In this document: positions 6,892 through 14,475 of the stretch, piece after piece
How positions within the stretch are numbered: the first letter of the stretch is position 1
How the letters are laid out: every line of letters starts with the position of its first letter
Program-made: the position numbers and the translations under genes
NCBI GenBank assembly: GCA_902464035.1
Contig: CABQHT010000023.1
Span: 1 to 27,518 of the forward strand
From: an uncultured Collinsella sp.
Lineage (GTDB): Bacteria > Actinomycetota > Coriobacteriia > Coriobacteriales > Coriobacteriaceae
DNA: 27,518 bases
Direction: 5' to 3'
Notes under the pieces: generated by a model
What the model saw: only the letters and a program-made list of their open reading frames with translations
The model's database searches: none
Told to the model about the DNA's origin: nothing

Positions 6892-8445
6892 TTAGGCCTC
6901 GGTGGCGAGCACGCGACCCGTCATCTCGGCGGAAGGCTCAATACCAGCCATGGTGAGCATGGTCGGAGCGATATCGGAAAGACGGCCATCCTCGATACCG
7001 GCGAGCTTGGCCTTCTCATCAACGATGATGAACGGCACGCGGTTGGTGGTGTGAGCCGTAAACGGATGCTTGGAACCGTCGGAAGCAACGTCAAACATGT
7101 GATCGGCGTTGCCGTGATCGGCGGTAATCAGCGCAAAGCCGCCCTTGGCGAGAATCGCCGGGACAACCTTGGACAGGGCATCGTCAACAGCCTCGACGGC
7201 CTTGACGGCAGCGTCGAAGACACCGGTGTGACCAACCATGTCGCAGTTCGCGAAGTTCACGATGTAGAAATCAGCGCGATCCTCGTTGATTGCGGCGACG
7301 AGCTTCTCGGTAACCTCGGGAGCGCTCATCTCAGGCTGCAGATCGTAGGTAGCGACCTTGGGGGAAGCGACGAGCACGCGCTCCTCGCCCTCCTTGGGCT
7401 CCTCGATGCCGCCGTTGAGGAAGAACGTCACGTGGGCGTACTTCTCGGTCTCGGCGGTGTGCAGCTGCTTCAGGCCATTGGCGGCGATAACGTCGGCCAG
7501 GACGTTCTCGGGGAACGTCTTGGGGAAGGCGACCTCGACGTCAAACGTCGGATCGTACTCGGTCATCGTCACAAAGTGCGAAAGCTTGATCTGCTCGCGC
7601 TCAAAGCCGTCGAACTCCTTGTCCGTGAACACGCGGGTCATCTGACGAGCGCGGTCGGGACGGAAGTTGAAGAAGATGGCCGCGTCGCCCTCGTGGATGC
7701 CCTCGTTGTGGGCCGCGAAAGGCTCGACGAACTCGTCTCCGCGCGGATCCTTCTCGTAGTAGGCCTTGATACCGGCAACGGGGTCGGTATCGGCATCGGA
7801 CGCGTTGACCATGACGTCGTAGGCGCGCTGGATGCGCTCCCAACGGTTGTCGCGGTCCATGGCCCAATAGCGGCCCGAAACGGTGGCAACGCGAGCGTCG
7901 CAACCGGTCTCCTCGGAGATCTTAGCCAGGAAGGCGCAGAACTCACTCATGTAGCCGGCGCCGGACTGCGGGTCGACGTCGCGGCCATCCATGAAGGCGT
8001 GGACGCGAACGGTCTTGACGCCATGCTGGGCAGCCATCTTGACCAGAGCCTCGACGTGGTTCATGTGAGAATGAACACCGCCAGGGCTCATAAGGCCCAT
8101 GAGGTGGAGAGTCTTGCCTTCGGCCTTGACATCGTCCATAGCCTTGACGAAGACCTCGTTCTTGGCGATGGAGCCGTCCTTGATGGCATTGTTGATGCGC
8201 GAAAGCTCCTGGAACACGATGCGGCCGGCACCGATGTTGAGGTGACCCACCTCGGAGTTACCCATCTGACCGTCGGGAAGGCCCACGTCCTCGCCCGAAG
8301 CACCGAGCGTGGTGTGAGGATACTTCTCGTACAGGCTATCAAGGAAGGGCGTCTTAGCAGCGGCGACGGCGTTCTCGCCATCGGCCGGAGCCAGGCCACA
8401 GCCGTCCATGATGATCAGGAGTGCAGGAAGATGACGCTGTGCCAT
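6892..8445 (-). CDS. gpmI: 2,3-bisphosphoglycerate-independent phosphoglycerate mutase
   Basis: This 517-residue cytoplasmic enzyme interconverts 3- and 2-phosphoglycerate in lower glycolysis using two metal ions (usually manganese) and a phosphoserine intermediate. The N-terminal alkaline-phosphatase-like part shows the metal aspartate in LLIIMDGCGLA (D14) and the nucleophile in GQMGNSEVGH (S64). The inserted phosphotransferase domain includes HAFMDGRDVDP and DRDNRWERI. The second metal site follows near the end (NFANCDMVGHTG and TADHGNADHM). Length is normal. The ATG is five bases after the tpiA stop, so the gene is translationally linked to tpiA. It is an unusual neighbour: actinobacterial clusters more often go straight from tpiA to secG. 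Confidence 0.95.
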   Translation of the reverse strand: MAQRHLPALLIIMDGCGLAPADGENAVAAAKTPFLDSLYEKYPHTTLGASGEDVGLPDGQMGNSEVGHLNIGAGRIVFQELSRINNAIKDGSIAKNEVFVKAMDDVKAEGKTLHLMGLMSPGGVHSHMNHVEALVKMAAQHGVKTVRVHAFMDGRDVDPQSGAGYMSEFCAFLAKISEETGCDARVATVSGRYWAMDRDNRWERIQRAYDVMVNASDADTDPVAGIKAYYEKDPRGDEFVEPFAAHNEGIHEGDAAIFFNFRPDRARQMTRVFTDKEFDGFEREQIKLSHFVTMTEYDPTFDVEVAFPKTFPENVLADVIAANGLKQLHTAETEKYAHVTFFLNGGIEEPKEGEERVLVASPKVATYDLQPEMSAPEVTEKLVAAINEDRADFYIVNFANCDMVGHTGVFDAAVKAVEAVDDALSKVVPAILAKGGFALITADHGNADHMFDVASDGSKHPFTAHTTNRVPFIIVDEKAKLAGIEDGRLSDIAPTMLTMAGIEPSAEMTGRVLATEA

Positions 8446-8450
8446 ATGTC

Positions 8451-9218
8451 CTACTCGCCTGCCTTGACGACCATAGAGGCGAAGTCGGCAGCCTTGAGCG
8501 AAGCGCCGCCCACGAGGGCGCCGTCAACGTCGGGCTTGGCGACGAGCTCGGCGATGTTGCCGGGCTTGGCAGAGCCACCATAGAGAACGCGGATGCCGTT
8601 AGCGAGCTCCTCGCCAAACATCTCCTTGAGGGTCTCACGGATAGCGCCGCAGACCTCCTGGGCGTCCTCGGCGGTAGCGGTCTTGCCGGTGCCGATAGCC
8701 CAGATGGGCTCGTAGGCGACGACGACCTGCTTGGGGCAGGTGATCTCAAGACCAGCAAGGCCAGCCTTGACCTGGTTCACGACGTGCTCGACATAGGTGC
8801 CAGCCTCGCGGACCTCGAGGGACTCGCCGCAGCAGAAGACGGGAACAAGACCGGCGGCAACGAGAGCCTTGGCCTTCTTGTTCTGATCCTCGTCGGTCTC
8901 GTGGAAGTAGTCGCGACGCTCGGAGTGACCGATGATGCAGTAGGTGCAGCCAGCGGACTTGAGCATGTCGCAAGAGGACTCACCGGTGAAGGCGCCCTTG
9001 GCCTCCCAGTACACGTTCTGTGCACCGAGGGCGATGGGGGCAGCCTGAATGCGGTCATGAACCGTGGTGATGTCAATGGTCGGAGGGCAGACGAGCACCT
9101 CGACGCCAGCCGGAACCTCGGGCAGAGCCTGAGCCAGCTCGTCGGCGAGCTTGGCGGCCTCGGCGACGTCGTTGTTCATCTTCCAGTTACCAGCGATAAG
9201 AAGGGTGCGATTAGGCAT
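8451..9218 (-). CDS. tpiA: Triosephosphate isomerase
   Basis: This 255-residue TIM-barrel enzyme interconverts dihydroxyacetone phosphate and glyceraldehyde 3-phosphate. The catalytic residues are all present: K13 in GNWKMN, H98 in IIGHSERR and E170 in AYEPIWAIGTG. The phosphate-binding loops GTGKTAT and YGGSAKPGN are intact. I chose the ATG at 9218, whose first codons overlap the pgk stop (ATGCCTAA, eight-base overlap); a longer frame to 9281 only adds non-homologous residues inside pgk. Overlap with pgk and a five-base gap to gpmI indicate one transcript. Confidence 0.97.
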   Translation of the reverse strand: MPNRTLLIAGNWKMNNDVAEAAKLADELAQALPEVPAGVEVLVCPPTIDITTVHDRIQAAPIALGAQNVYWEAKGAFTGESSCDMLKSAGCTYCIIGHSERRDYFHETDEDQNKKAKALVAAGLVPVFCCGESLEVREAGTYVEHVVNQVKAGLAGLEITCPKQVVVAYEPIWAIGTGKTATAEDAQEVCGAIRETLKEMFGEELANGIRVLYGGSAKPGNIAELVAKPDVDGALVGGASLKAADFASMVVKAGE

Positions 9219-10401
9219 CGAGAAGCGCCTCCACTCCGGGCAGGGCCTTACCCTCGACGAGCTCCATGGAAGCGCCACCACCGGTGGAGATCCAGCTCAT
9301 CTTGTCGGCCAGGTTGAACTTGTTGACAGCTGCGACAGAGTCGCCACCGCCAATGATCGAGGTGCAGTCGGCCTCGGCGACGGCCTCGGCGATAGCCTGG
9401 GTGCCGTGAGCGAAGTTGTCGAACTCGAAGACGCCCATGGGGCCGTTCCAGAACACGGTCTTGGCGCCCTTGACGGCCTCGGCGTAGAGCTCCTCGGTCT
9501 TGGGGCCGATGTCCATGCCCTCACGATCGTCAGGGATAGCGTCTGAAGCGACAACCTCGGGGACAGCGTCCTCGCCAAAGTGATCGGCAACGCGGTTGTC
9601 GATGGGGAGCAGGATCTTGACGCCCTTCTCCTCGGCCTTCTTGAGCATCTCGCCGGCGCGCTCGACCCAGTCCTCTTCCTTGAGGGACTGACCGACGGTC
9701 AGGCCCTGAGCCAGGAAGAAGGTGTAGGCCATGCCGCCACCGATGATCAGGGTGTCAGCGGAGTCGATGAGGTGATCGAGAACGCCGATCTTGGAGGAGA
9801 CCTTAGAACCGCCGACGATAGCGACGAAGGGGCGCTCGGGCTCGGCGAAGATGCCGGTCAGCGTGTCGACCTCCTTCTCGAGCAGGAAGCCGGCGACGGC
9901 AGGCAGGTAAGCGGCGGGGCCCACGACGGAACCCTGGGCGCGGTGAGCGGTGCCGAAGGCATCGAGAACGAAGACGTCACCATAGGAAGCGAGGGTCTTG
10001 GCGATCTCGGGATCGTTCTTCTTCTCACGCTTGTCGAAACGGACGTTCTCGAGAACCAGGACCTTGCCCGGCTCGACGGCGGCAACAGCCTCAGCAGCCT
10101 TCTCGCCGTAGGTGTCGGCGACAAAGGCAACATCGAGACCAGAGAGCTCAGCGAGCTTCTTGGCGACAGGCTCAAGGGAGAGCTCAGGCTGGAAGCCGGT
10201 GCCCTCGGGACGGCCGAGGTGGCTCATGAGGATGACGCGAGCGTTGTGCTCAACGAGGTAGTTGATGGTGGGCAGGGCAGCCTTGATGCGGGTGGTGTCG
10301 CCAACGACGCCATCCTTGATAGGCACGTTGAAGTCAACGCGGACGAGAACGCGCTTGCCGTCGACATCGATGTCGCGGACGGTCTTCTTGGTAAAGGCCA
10401 T
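9211..10401 (-). CDS. pgk: Phosphoglycerate kinase
   Basis: This 396-residue cytoplasmic enzyme transfers phosphate from 1,3-bisphosphoglycerate to ADP. Typical blocks are visible in order: RVDFNVPI (near 19), MSHLGRPEG, the hinge region with FVAIVGGSKVSSKIGVLD, and the C-terminal nucleotide-binding FWNGPMGVFE and GGGDSVAAV stretches. Length matches bacterial PGK. The ATG at 10401 has an AAAGGT ribosome-binding site about ten bases upstream; an in-frame ATG at 10437 lacks family residues. It starts a tight operon with tpiA and gpmI. A strong terminator separates it from gap, so it should have its own promoter in 10402-10455. Confidence 0.97.
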   Translation of the reverse strand: MAFTKKTVRDIDVDGKRVLVRVDFNVPIKDGVVGDTTRIKAALPTINYLVEHNARVILMSHLGRPEGTGFQPELSLEPVAKKLAELSGLDVAFVADTYGEKAAEAVAAVEPGKVLVLENVRFDKREKKNDPEIAKTLASYGDVFVLDAFGTAHRAQGSVVGPAAYLPAVAGFLLEKEVDTLTGIFAEPERPFVAIVGGSKVSSKIGVLDHLIDSADTLIIGGGMAYTFFLAQGLTVGQSLKEEDWVERAGEMLKKAEEKGVKILLPIDNRVADHFGEDAVPEVVASDAIPDDREGMDIGPKTEELYAEAVKGAKTVFWNGPMGVFEFDNFAHGTQAIAEAVAEADCTSIIGGGDSVAAVNKFNLADKMSWISTGGGASMELVEGKALPGVEALLDA

Positions 10402-10455
10402 GTTTGCTTCTACCTTTCGTACGTGTCTGCCTCCCATTACGGCAGACGATTTCCT

Positions 10456-10504
10456 ATAAAAAGGGCGCGACCCTAGGGTGTAAGCCCTATAAGGCCGCGC
10501 CCTT
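10456..10504 (-). terminator. Intrinsic terminator between gap and pgk
   Basis: In the minus-strand transcript AAGGGCGCGGCC (10504-10493) pairs with GGTCGCGCCCTT (10472-10461) with one G-U pair. An inner AGGG/CCCT stem extends it, and TTTTTAT follows. It begins about 38 bases after the gap stop and makes gap largely monocistronic, possibly with some read-through into pgk. Confidence 0.9.
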
Positions 10505-10541
10505 CTTTAGACGCTCAACGAGCTATTCGCTAAAAGCTAAA

Positions 10542-11567
10542 TTAAGCAACGAACTTCTCGAAGTACTTGATGGTGCGGACCATCTGAGAGGTGTAGGAGT
10601 TCTCGTTGTCGTACCAAGAGGTGACCTGAACGAGGGTCTGGCCGTTGCCGAGGTCAGAGCACATGGTCTGAGTGGCGTCGAAGATGGAGCCGTGGGTCTC
10701 GCCGATGATGTCGGTGGAGACGATGTCGTCCTCGTTGTAACCGAAGGTCTCGGAGATGGTGGAAGCGTAGGCCTTCATAGCGGCGTTGACCTCGTCGACG
10801 GTGACCTTCTTGTCAACAACAGCGTAGAGGTTGGTGATGGAGCCGGTCGGCGTCGGGACGCGCTGGGCGGCACCGATGAGCTTACCGTTGAGCTCGGGGA
10901 GAACCAGGCCGATAGCCTTGGCAGCACCGGTGGTGTTGGGGACGATGTTGACGGCGCAGGCGCGGCTACGACGCTTGTTGCCCTTGCGCTGCGGGCCGTC
11001 GAGCGGCATCTGGTCGCCGGTCCAGGCGTGAATGGTGGTCATGATGCCGGACACGATGGGAGCGAAGTCGTTCAGACCCTTGGCCATCGGGGCGAGGCAG
11101 TTGGTGGTGCAGGAAGCAGCGGAGATGATGTTGTCCTCAGCGGTCAGCGTCTCGTGGTTGACGTTGTACACGATGGTGGGCAGATCGCTGCCGGCCGGAG
11201 CGGAGATGACGACCTTCTTGGCGCCAGCGTTGATGTGGGCCTGAGCCTTAGCCTTGCTGGTGTAGAAGCCGGTGCACTCGAGAACGACGTCGACGTCGAG
11301 GTCGCCCCAAGGCAGGTTGTTGGCGTCGGCCTCCTTGTAGATCTTGATCTCCTTGCCGTCAACGGTGATGGAATCCTCGCCAGCAACGACCTCGTGATCG
11401 CGAGCGTAGTTGCCCTGCGTGGAGTCGTACTTCAGCAGGTAAGCGAGCATGTCGGGAGAGGTGAGGTCGTTGATAGCGACGATCTCGGAGCCCTCATGAC
11501 CGAACATCTGACGGAAAGCCAGACGACCGATGCGACCGAAGCCGTTAATAGCAACCTTTACTGCCAT
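10542..11567 (-). CDS. gap: Glyceraldehyde-3-phosphate dehydrogenase (type I, NAD)
   Basis: This 341-residue enzyme oxidises glyceraldehyde 3-phosphate to 1,3-bisphosphoglycerate. The Rossmann motif is INGFGRIGR (7-15); an aspartate at the end of the second strand (AINDLT, D34) favours NAD over NADP. The catalytic cysteine is C153 in SAASCTTNC, with its partner H180 in TTIHAW. The C-terminal domain has the usual WYDNENSY motif. The ATG at 11567 has AAAGGAG seven bases upstream; the extra 34 codons in the open frame upstream are not homologous. It has its own promoter region and a terminator, so it is probably regulated apart from pgk-tpiA-gpmI. Confidence 0.97.
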   Translation of the reverse strand: MAVKVAINGFGRIGRLAFRQMFGHEGSEIVAINDLTSPDMLAYLLKYDSTQGNYARDHEVVAGEDSITVDGKEIKIYKEADANNLPWGDLDVDVVLECTGFYTSKAKAQAHINAGAKKVVISAPAGSDLPTIVYNVNHETLTAEDNIISAASCTTNCLAPMAKGLNDFAPIVSGIMTTIHAWTGDQMPLDGPQRKGNKRRSRACAVNIVPNTTGAAKAIGLVLPELNGKLIGAAQRVPTPTGSITNLYAVVDKKVTVDEVNAAMKAYASTISETFGYNEDDIVSTDIIGETHGSIFDATQTMCSDLGNGQTLVQVTSWYDNENSYTSQMVRTIKYFEKFVA

Positions 11568-11639
11568 TGTGTCTCCTTTCGTAAGGCCCCCGCAAGCTAC
11601 AGCGCCCGCCGTTGAGGCCCACAAACTAACCACTCGCCT

Positions 11640-11645
11640 AATATA
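11640..11645 (-). promoter_or_regulatory. Candidate -10 element of the gap promoter
   Basis: On the minus strand TATATT lies about 72 bases upstream of the gap ATG. An eight-base A-tract lies just ahead of it. The matching -35 position has no good consensus. The location in the AT-rich 193-base whiA-gap gap makes it the best promoter candidate there. Confidence 0.4.
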
Positions 11646-11701
11646 CCTTTTTTTTGACTTGAATTTCACGAGAATAGTCGAAATTGAAAATCAAATTTAC
11701 G

Positions 11702-11715
11702 TTAAAACGTTTTAA
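11702..11715. promoter_or_regulatory. Palindromic operator candidate upstream of gap
   Basis: TTAAAACGTTTTAA is a perfect 14-base palindrome with a central CG, the form of LacI/GalR-family operators. It lies 57 bases upstream of the candidate gap -10 and 46 bases after the whiA stop. No GC-rich terminator is visible after whiA, so some whiA transcripts may run through it into gap. No regulator is encoded nearby. Confidence 0.4.
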
Positions 11716-11760
11716 AGAATAAAATAGCAGCTAAATCCGTATATAAGTCGATACTATAAA

Positions 11761-12690
11761 CTACCTGTTTGCTTCAATGAGCTTTTCAAGCCTCAAAACT
11801 CGATGGTAGAGGGCCGACTTCGACAAGGGAGGGTCAGCCATCTCCCCTAAATCACGCAGCGACAGATCGGGATAGCGCTCGCGCAGGTCGCAAAAGACCG
11901 CCAAGGCATCCGGAAGCGCATCGCGAAGGCCGCGCTGCTCGAGCTCATCGATAAGCGCAAGCTGATGTTGGGCAGCACCGGCGCTTCTGGTCTGGTTGGC
12001 GAGCTCGGCGTTCACGCGACGGTTCACATCGTTCTTAACCAACTTGACCGCGCGCGCCTCCTCAATCTCGGCAACGCTGCGCTTGGCACCAATCAGCTTT
12101 AATAAATGCTCGATTTCCTCAGCGCTCTTAATGTACACGGCATATGACCCCCGTCGTGCATTAACACGAGCATGGACCCCAATCTGCCCCAACAGGTCGC
12201 AAAGCCCCTTAGCATATTGCTCGCCCTGCACCGCGATCTCCAAATGAAAATCGCCGCGTGGATCGGCCACGAAGCCGCCCGCGATGAGCGCGCCGCGGAT
12301 GTAGGCAAGCCTGCAGCAGGGACGGGCAACGATGTGTCGGGGAACACCAGCGACGAGCCCTCCCCTGCGGTCTAGAATGCCCAGCAGCACCAGAGCCTTG
12401 TCCAGGTCGGGTTGATCGGGCAGGGTAATGAGATAGTTACGGACCTTATGCAAGACCGATTTACGAACGGTGAATTCCGTTTTGAGCTTAAGGATGCGAT
12501 GCGTCAGCGTGATCATCGTGCGCGCGACGGCTCCCGTCTCAGTCGCAACTGTCAAACGATACCGCCCAGAGCCGGTAAGCGAGAGCGTACCACTCACGCG
12601 CGTGAGGGCGGCAAGTGTCGACAAGTCGCAGTATTCACATTCGGGTTCGCAGCGCGCAAGCTCGTCGCGCACCTCAGCGGTAAATGACAT
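11761..12690 (-). CDS. whiA: WhiA-family DNA-binding regulator
   Basis: This 309-residue protein belongs to WhiA, required for sporulation-linked division in Streptomyces and linked to cell division and other processes in non-sporulating bacteria. The N-terminus (MSFTAEVRDELA) and a LAGLIDADG-like half (YIRGALIAGGFVADPRGDFH, about 128-147, and the repeat around 165-205) match the family. The C-terminal helix-turn-helix part contains LRDLGEMADPPLSKSALYHR. Four cysteines near the N-terminus (CEPECEYC and PCC further on) are seen. It starts six bases after the rapZ stop with a weak ribosome-binding site, so it is probably coupled to rapZ. The usual intervening yvcK gene is absent. Confidence 0.95.
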   Translation of the reverse strand: MSFTAEVRDELARCEPECEYCDLSTLAALTRVSGTLSLTGSGRYRLTVATETGAVARTMITLTHRILKLKTEFTVRKSVLHKVRNYLITLPDQPDLDKALVLLGILDRRGGLVAGVPRHIVARPCCRLAYIRGALIAGGFVADPRGDFHLEIAVQGEQYAKGLCDLLGQIGVHARVNARRGSYAVYIKSAEEIEHLLKLIGAKRSVAEIEEARAVKLVKNDVNRRVNAELANQTRSAGAAQHQLALIDELEQRGLRDALPDALAVFCDLRERYPDLSLRDLGEMADPPLSKSALYHRVLRLEKLIEANR

Positions 12691-12696
12691 GCAGGC

Positions 12697-13617
12697 CTAT
12701 GCCTTCGTGTTGGCGCGCGACAGATCGCGGTGGGAGATGCTCACGTGATACTGGGCGCCTTCCAGGTAACGGGCCGTGGCCTCGGCAATGGCGACGCTAC
12801 GGTGCTGTCCGCCCGTGCAGCCGATGGCGATAGAAAGCTGCGGTTTACCCTCCGCGATATAGCCCGGCATCACCGTATCGAGCAGCTGTGTCCAAGCCTT
12901 CCAAAACTCCTGCGTCTTGGGATGGTCCAGAACAAAATCGGAGACCTTTTTATCGAGACCGGTCATCGTGCGCATCTCGGGATCGTAGAACGGATTGGGC
13001 AGGAAGCGGACGTCGATCATAATGTCCGCCTCGACGGGCATGCCGTGCTTAAAGCCAAACGAGAACACGTGGACGTCCATGAGCTGTTGGTCGGACAGTT
13101 CGGAAAATGCCATACGTAGCTTGTTGCGCAGCGCAGAGGTGCGCAGACGGCTCGTGTCGATAATCATATCGGCTCGATCGCGCACGCCCTGCAGCTGAAG
13201 GCGCTCGCGCTGAATGGCATCGGCCGTAGTCTCCCCCGGCTTGGCAATGGGATGACGGCGGCGATTTTCGCTGTAGCGACGAATCAGCACCTCGTCAGAA
13301 GCCTCCAGAAACACGATGTCGCAGCTCATCTCGCGCTCTTCGAGCGCGGCGACCGCATCGAGCAACTCGTCAAACAGTCCTTGGCTACGCAAATCGCAGG
13401 TGACGGCGAGATGCCTGCCCACGCCCGTATTGATGCCGACGAGCTCGGCAAGCTGGGCGATCAGACGCGGAGGCAAGTTGTCGATGCAAAAATAGCCCAT
13501 GTCCTCGAACACGTGCATGGCCTGTGTGCGGCCCGAACCGGACATTCCGGTGATGATGACGATATCGGGGATGCGCTCCGAGCGCTCCGCCGCATCCATG
13601 GCATCTCCCTTTTGCAT
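12697..13617 (-). CDS. rapZ: RapZ-type RNase adapter/nucleotide-binding protein
   Basis: RapZ is a P-loop protein. In E. coli it binds GlmZ RNA and controls glucosamine-6-phosphate synthesis; in Gram-positives its role is less clear. The Walker A is GMSGSGRTQ, followed by FEDMGYFCIDNLPPRL; the C-terminal domain has FLPNPF and GCTGGQHRSV, all family signatures. Two in-frame starts each have a good ribosome-binding site: ATG 13617 (GGGAGG, 306 residues) and ATG 13599 (AGGGAGA, 300 residues). I list the longer, but either may be used. It follows the nan operon terminator and lies just ahead of whiA. Being directly downstream of an amino-sugar operon is suggestive but may be coincidence. Confidence 0.93.
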   Translation of the reverse strand: MQKGDAMDAAERSERIPDIVIITGMSGSGRTQAMHVFEDMGYFCIDNLPPRLIAQLAELVGINTGVGRHLAVTCDLRSQGLFDELLDAVAALEEREMSCDIVFLEASDEVLIRRYSENRRRHPIAKPGETTADAIQRERLQLQGVRDRADMIIDTSRLRTSALRNKLRMAFSELSDQQLMDVHVFSFGFKHGMPVEADIMIDVRFLPNPFYDPEMRTMTGLDKKVSDFVLDHPKTQEFWKAWTQLLDTVMPGYIAEGKPQLSIAIGCTGGQHRSVAIAEATARYLEGAQYHVSISHRDLSRANTKA

Positions 13618-13629
13618 GTGCTGCCTCCC

Positions 13630-13667
13630 AAAAACAAGCGCGGGACCCAGCAACCCGGATCCCGCGC
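13630..13667 (-). terminator. Intrinsic terminator after nanE
   Basis: In the minus-strand transcript GCGCGGGATCC pairs with GGGTCCCGCGC (one wobble) around an eight-base loop and is followed by TTGTTTTT. It begins about 51 bases after the nanE stop and ends the long sialate block; the rapZ start lies just beyond it. Confidence 0.9.
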
Positions 13668-13718
13668 GGTCAATTGCCTATATTGAGTATACCGCCCCGA
13701 GCGGATACGAGGCCCGTC

Positions 13719-14405
13719 TTACGCCTCAAGCGCAGCCTTGAACCAACTCGTAATACTCGTGGGGTGCGTGATGGCGGTGCCGACGACAACGGCCCAGGCG
13801 CCAGCATCGATCGCGGCGCGAGCCTCCTCGGGCGTGTGCACGCGGCCCTCGCAGATGATGGGAAGACCGGGGAATTCCTCGGTCGCCTGACGCAGGAGTG
13901 GCAGATCGGGACCGTCGGCCATAGTGCAGTCGATGGCGGCGACACCGTGAGAGAGCGTGGTGGATACCAGGTCGAAGCCCATATCAACCGCACGGCGAAT
14001 GTCCTCGATGGTGGCACAATCCGCCATCAGGAGCACACCCTCCTCGTGCAGCGGACGGAAGGTATCCTCGACCGTCTTGCCATCGGGGCGCGGACGATCG
14101 GTGGCGTCGATCGCCACGATATCGGCACCAGCAGCAACGCAGGCGCGGGCGTGACGCAGCGTCGGCGTGATGTAAACGCCCTCGTGTCCATCCTTCCACA
14201 GGCCAATAACAGGAACCTCACAGCGACCCTTAATGGCGGCAATGTCGGCAAGGCCCTGACAGCGAATGGCGGCGGCGCCGCCGAGTTCGCAAGCGCGAGA
14301 CATTTGAGCCATGGTCTCGGGCGTACGAAGCGGCTCGCCCATATACGCCTGAACGCTCACGACGAGCTTGCCCTTCAGGGATTGAATCAAAGGATCGACG
14401 GTCAT
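13719..14405 (-). CDS. nanE: N-acetylmannosamine-6-phosphate 2-epimerase
   Basis: This 228-residue TIM-barrel enzyme converts ManNAc-6-phosphate to GlcNAc-6-phosphate, the third step of sialic acid catabolism. The family blocks are present: LVVSVQAYMGEPL, AIRCQGLADIAAI, a catalytic-position lysine in GLWKDGH, the IDATDRPRPDGKTV signature, LMADCATIEDIRRAVDMGFD and the phosphate-binding end VVVGTAITHP. Length is normal. The ATG at 14405 has AAAGG about ten bases upstream. It is last in the operon, with a perfect stem-loop separating it from nanK and a terminator behind it. nagA and nagB, needed for the next steps, are not in the window. Confidence 0.94.
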   Translation of the reverse strand: MTVDPLIQSLKGKLVVSVQAYMGEPLRTPETMAQMSRACELGGAAAIRCQGLADIAAIKGRCEVPVIGLWKDGHEGVYITPTLRHARACVAAGADIVAIDATDRPRPDGKTVEDTFRPLHEEGVLLMADCATIEDIRRAVDMGFDLVSTTLSHGVAAIDCTMADGPDLPLLRQATEEFPGLPIICEGRVHTPEEARAAIDAGAWAVVVGTAITHPTSITSWFKAALEA

Positions 14406-14428
14406 AAGGCTGCAACCTTTCTCAGAAC

Positions 14429-14459
14429 AGCCTCCCGAGGCGTGCTGCCTCGGGAGGCT
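14429..14459 (-). other. Perfect stem-loop between nanK and nanE
   Basis: AGCCTCCCGAGGC (14429-14441) pairs over all 13 bases with GCCTCGGGAGGCT (14447-14459) around a five-base loop. No T-tract follows in the minus-strand transcript (GTTCTGAG), so it is unlikely to be an efficient terminator. It ends 24 bases before the nanE start. It may stabilise or separate transcript halves. Confidence 0.65.
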
Positions 14460-14475
14460 CCTACAGCAGATACGT

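Noticed and set aside
6817..8583. 588-codon open frame on the plus strand opposite gpmI
   Set aside because: Its repetitive Asp/Gly/Val/Leu content mirrors gpmI codons. It crosses the gpmI terminator and the tpiA end, and all conserved residues are on the other strand.
10425..10447. GTCTGCC/GGCAGAC inverted repeat in the pgk leader
   Set aside because: Only seven pairs with a nine-base loop and no further support as a riboswitch or terminator; probably incidental.
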